Assembly (NCBI RefSeq): GCF_003335085.1
Contig: NZ_QPEJ01000018.1
Location: forward strand, 310,001-374,000
Direction: 5' to 3'
Length of the DNA: 64,000 nucleotides
DNA from: Polaribacter sp. WD7
GTDB taxonomy: Bacteria > Bacteroidota > Bacteroidia > Flavobacteriales > Flavobacteriaceae
Shown: positions 61,827 to 64,000 of the stretch, in pieces
How positions within the stretch are numbered: position 1 is the first letter of the stretch
Layout of the letters: each line of letters opens with the position of its first letter
Position numbers and translations under genes: made by a program
The notes under the pieces: model-generated
The model's database searches: none
Seen by the model: only the letters and a program-made list of their open reading frames with translations
What the model was told of the DNA's origin: nothing

Positions 61827-64000
61827 ATGCAATACAATCATCAAGAAATAGAAAAAAAATGGCAAGAATTTTGGGCAGAAAAACAAACGTTCAAGGCCTC
61901 AAACAATTCTAATAAACCTAAATATTATGTGCTAGACATGTTTCCTTACCCAAGTGGTGCAGGGTTACATGTAGGGCATCCATTAGGGTATATTGCATCA
62001 GATATATACGCGCGTTACAAACGTCATAAAGGATTTAACGTACTGCATCCTCAAGGTTATGATTCTTTTGGGTTACCAGCAGAACAGTATGCTATTCAAA
62101 CAGGGCAGCATCCTGCAAAAACCACAGAAGTAAATATAAAAACATATAGAAGGCAATTAGACCAAATTGGTTTTTCTTTTGATTGGAGTAGAGAAGTACG
62201 TACATCAAACCCAGAATATTACAAATGGACACAGTGGATTTTTATTCAGTTGTTTAATTCTTGGTACAATAAAGACGCAGATAAAGCAGAAGATATTACT
62301 TCTTTAATTTCTATTTTTACAAAGGAAGGAAACAAAACCGTAAATGCCGTTTGTGATGACGATATTATTTCTTTTTCAAGTGATGAATGGAACGATTTTT
62401 CATCAGTAAAACAAGAAGAAATTTTGTTGCAATATCGATTGACTTTTTTATCGGATACAGAGGTAAACTGGTGTCCTGCTTTGGGTACAGTTTTGGCAAA
62501 TGACGAAATTGTAAATGGAGTATCAGAACGTGGTGGGCATCCTGTGGTTCGTAAAAAAATGACCCAATGGTCTATGCGAATTTCTGCTTATGCACAACGT
62601 TTGTTAGATGGTTTACAAACTATAGATTGGCCACAACCTCTAAAAGATTCTCAAACCAATTGGATTGGTCGTTCTCAAGGAGCAATGGTAAACTTTCAGG
62701 TAGATGAGCCAACAACCAACAACCAACAACCAAAAACTATTTCTGTATTTACCACAAGACCAGATACTATTTTTGGAGTGAGTTTTATGACGTTAGCTCC
62801 TGAACATGAATTAGTGTCACAAATTACAACTGATGAGCAAAGAGTAAAAGTTAAAACATATATAGAAGCTACAGCAAAACGTTCTGAACGAGATAGAATG
62901 GCAGATGTAAAAACTATTTCTGGGGCATTTACAGGAGCATATGCAATTCATCCGTTTACGGGAGAAAAAATACAAATTTGGATTGGAGATTATGTATTAG
63001 CCTCTTATGGTACAGGAGCAGTTATGGCAGTTCCTTGTGGAGATCAAAGAGATTATGATTTTGCAAAACACTTTAACATTCCTATTCCTAATATTTTTGA
63101 AAACGTAGATATTTCTGAAGCTGCCCATGCAGATAAAGAAGGAACAGTAATTGCAAATTCAGATTTTTTATCAGGATTAAAATATAAAAAAGCATTAAAA
63201 TTAGCCATTTACGAAATTGAAAAACGAGGTTTTGGTTACGGAAAAACCAACTATCGTTTGCGTGATGCAGTGTTTAGCAGACAGCGTTATTGGGGAGAAC
63301 CATTCCCTGTCTATTATAAAGACGGAATGCCACAAATGATTGATGCAGGGTATTTGCCAATTGTTTTGCCAGAAGTAGAAAAGTATTTGCCAACAGAAGA
63401 TGGAAAGCCGCCTTTAGGTAATGCAGATATTTGGGCTTGGGATACTAGTGCTAACAAAGTGGTAGCCAATTCTAAAATAGACAACACAACAGTTTTTCCG
63501 TTAGAATTAAATACCATGCCAGGGTGGGCAGGAAGTTCTTGGTATTTTAATAGATATATGGATGCTAACAATGCTAATGAATTTGCAAGTAAAGAAGCTC
63601 TTGATTACTGGAAAGAAGTAGATTTATACATAGGAGGTTCAGAACATGCAACGGGTCATTTATTGTACGCTCGTTTTTGGCAAAAATTCTTATTCGACAA
63701 AGAAATTGTTCCTGTTGATGAGTTTGCGAAAAAACTGATTAATCAAGGAATGATTTTAGGAACAAGTGCATTTGTTTACAAAACATCTGTGTTTGTAAAA
63801 AATGGTTGTGCTATAGATAAGTCAAATGATGATGTTATTGAAAATATACCAACTCTTTTTGTTTCTAAAACACTATTTAGTTCTGATGATGAGTTTGAAA
63901 ATGTTGTTAAAAATTACTTATTAGACAAAAAATTATTACATCCTAATTACGCAGATTTAGTAATGATTACTAAAAATGCCATTCATGCAGATGTTTCTTT
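61827..64000 (+). CDS. leuS: Leucyl-tRNA synthetase, N-terminal part (continues past the window)
   Basis: This class I synthetase charges tRNA-Leu. The frame is open from the ATG at 61827 to the end of the window (~724 residues), so the stop and KMSKS motif lie outside. The N-terminal Rossmann domain carries YYVLDMFPYPSGAGLHVGHPLGY (HIGH-type HVGH) and NVLHPQGYDSFGLPAEQYAI. The editing (CP1) domain has TTRPDTIFGVSFMTLAPEH and GTGAVMAVPCGDQRDYDFA. FSRQRYWGEPFPVYY and YIGGSEHATGHLLYARFWQKFLFD follow. A heptanucleotide repeat in the CP1 entry encodes EPTTNNQQPK. The segment after INQGMILGTSAFVY looks longer than in other LeuRS I know, rich in Asp/Glu. It has its own promoter. Confidence 0.94.
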   Translation, partial: MQYNHQEIEKKWQEFWAEKQTFKASNNSNKPKYYVLDMFPYPSGAGLHVGHPLGYIASDIYARYKRHKGFNVLHPQGYDSFGLPAEQYAIQTGQHPAKTTEVNIKTYRRQLDQIGFSFDWSREVRTSNPEYYKWTQWIFIQLFNSWYNKDADKAEDITSLISIFTKEGNKTVNAVCDDDIISFSSDEWNDFSSVKQEEILLQYRLTFLSDTEVNWCPALGTVLANDEIVNGVSERGGHPVVRKKMTQWSMRISAYAQRLLDGLQTIDWPQPLKDSQTNWIGRSQGAMVNFQVDEPTTNNQQPKTISVFTTRPDTIFGVSFMTLAPEHELVSQITTDEQRVKVKTYIEATAKRSERDRMADVKTISGAFTGAYAIHPFTGEKIQIWIGDYVLASYGTGAVMAVPCGDQRDYDFAKHFNIPIPNIFENVDISEAAHADKEGTVIANSDFLSGLKYKKALKLAIYEIEKRGFGYGKTNYRLRDAVFSRQRYWGEPFPVYYKDGMPQMIDAGYLPIVLPEVEKYLPTEDGKPPLGNADIWAWDTSANKVVANSKIDNTTVFPLELNTMPGWAGSSWYFNRYMDANNANEFASKEALDYWKEVDLYIGGSEHATGHLLYARFWQKFLFDKEIVPVDEFAKKLINQGMILGTSAFVYKTSVFVKNGCAIDKSNDDVIENIPTLFVSKTLFSSDDEFENVVKNYLLDKKLLHPNYADLVMITKNAIHADVS
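62709..62731 (+). repeat. Heptanucleotide tandem repeat (CCAACAA)x3 in leuS
   Basis: Three perfect copies of CCAACAA, 21 bases, followed by CC and A-rich sequence, encode PTTNNQQ at the entry to the editing domain. Because the unit is 7 bases, only steps of three units keep the reading frame. Confidence 0.8.

Overview
The window is low-GC chromosomal DNA of a member of the Bacteroidota, most likely a marine Flavobacteriaceae (Polaribacter/Tenacibaculum-like). This is inferred from the protein families: a type IX secretion C-terminal sorting domain, Alternative Complex III (ActABCDEF) in front of cytochrome oxidase, a FeoB-associated Cys-rich peptide, and RND/TolC, RseP and IF2 of flavobacterial type. 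The promoters agree, since many genes are preceded by the Bacteroidota -7 box TAnnTTTG rather than by a sigma70 -10 box. I see no tRNA, rRNA, CRISPR array, integrase or transposase. No stretch of more than about 300 bases lacks a gene; the longest gaps are about 200 bases and are described below.

Layout. 1-2362: the 3' end of an RND efflux permease and its TolC-type outer membrane partner, whose N-terminus has been invaded by a palindromic repeat. 2411-9097: mixed housekeeping genes (thioredoxin, nadB/nadA on the minus strand, a TPMT-type methyltransferase, YihY, a small Cys-rich protein, a second and larger copy of the repeat, glutaryl-CoA dehydrogenase-like gcdH, rnpA). 9075-12422: an S41 processing protease and an uncharacterised 559-residue protein with a nucleoside-phosphorylase-like C-terminus. 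12455-27717: a surface-polysaccharide locus with a Wzz-like protein, rfbB-rfbA-rfbC, a Wzx flippase, glycosyltransferases, two hexapeptide acyltransferases, two O-antigen polymerase/ligase-like proteins and the initiating sugar-phosphate transferase. Its genes overlap tightly and the 16-26 kb part is visibly more A+T rich. 27849-35528: purD with a glycosyltransferase, a PhoB/PhoR-type two-component system divergent from a secreted lamin-tail protein, and RseP.

35700-38890: a SCO1/SenC protein followed by feoA-feoB and a tiny Cys-rich membrane peptide (ferrous iron uptake). 39001-39954: a DUF2911 protein and a SPOR protein. 40149-51517: the core respiratory block actA-B-C-D-E-F-coxB-coxA, which passes electrons from menaquinol through ACIII to an aa3-type oxidase; oxidase subunit III is not here. 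51721-56890: ruvB, a SulP transporter, a persulfide dioxygenase/rhodanese fusion, a probable lipoprotein remnant and a tandem Usp protein. 57067-64000: the translation operon rimP-nusA-infB with a terminator-like hairpin in its leader, then leuS, which runs off the end.

Most genes are recognisable. The more unusual observations are the palindromic element that now encodes part of a signal-peptide region, the full-length MITE-like copy next to a 58-residue Cys-rich protein, the uncharacterised nucleosidase-like protein, the paired polymerase junctions in the polysaccharide locus, a possible attenuator before rimP, and a heptanucleotide repeat inside leuS. I found no clear evidence of a wholly new multi-gene system.
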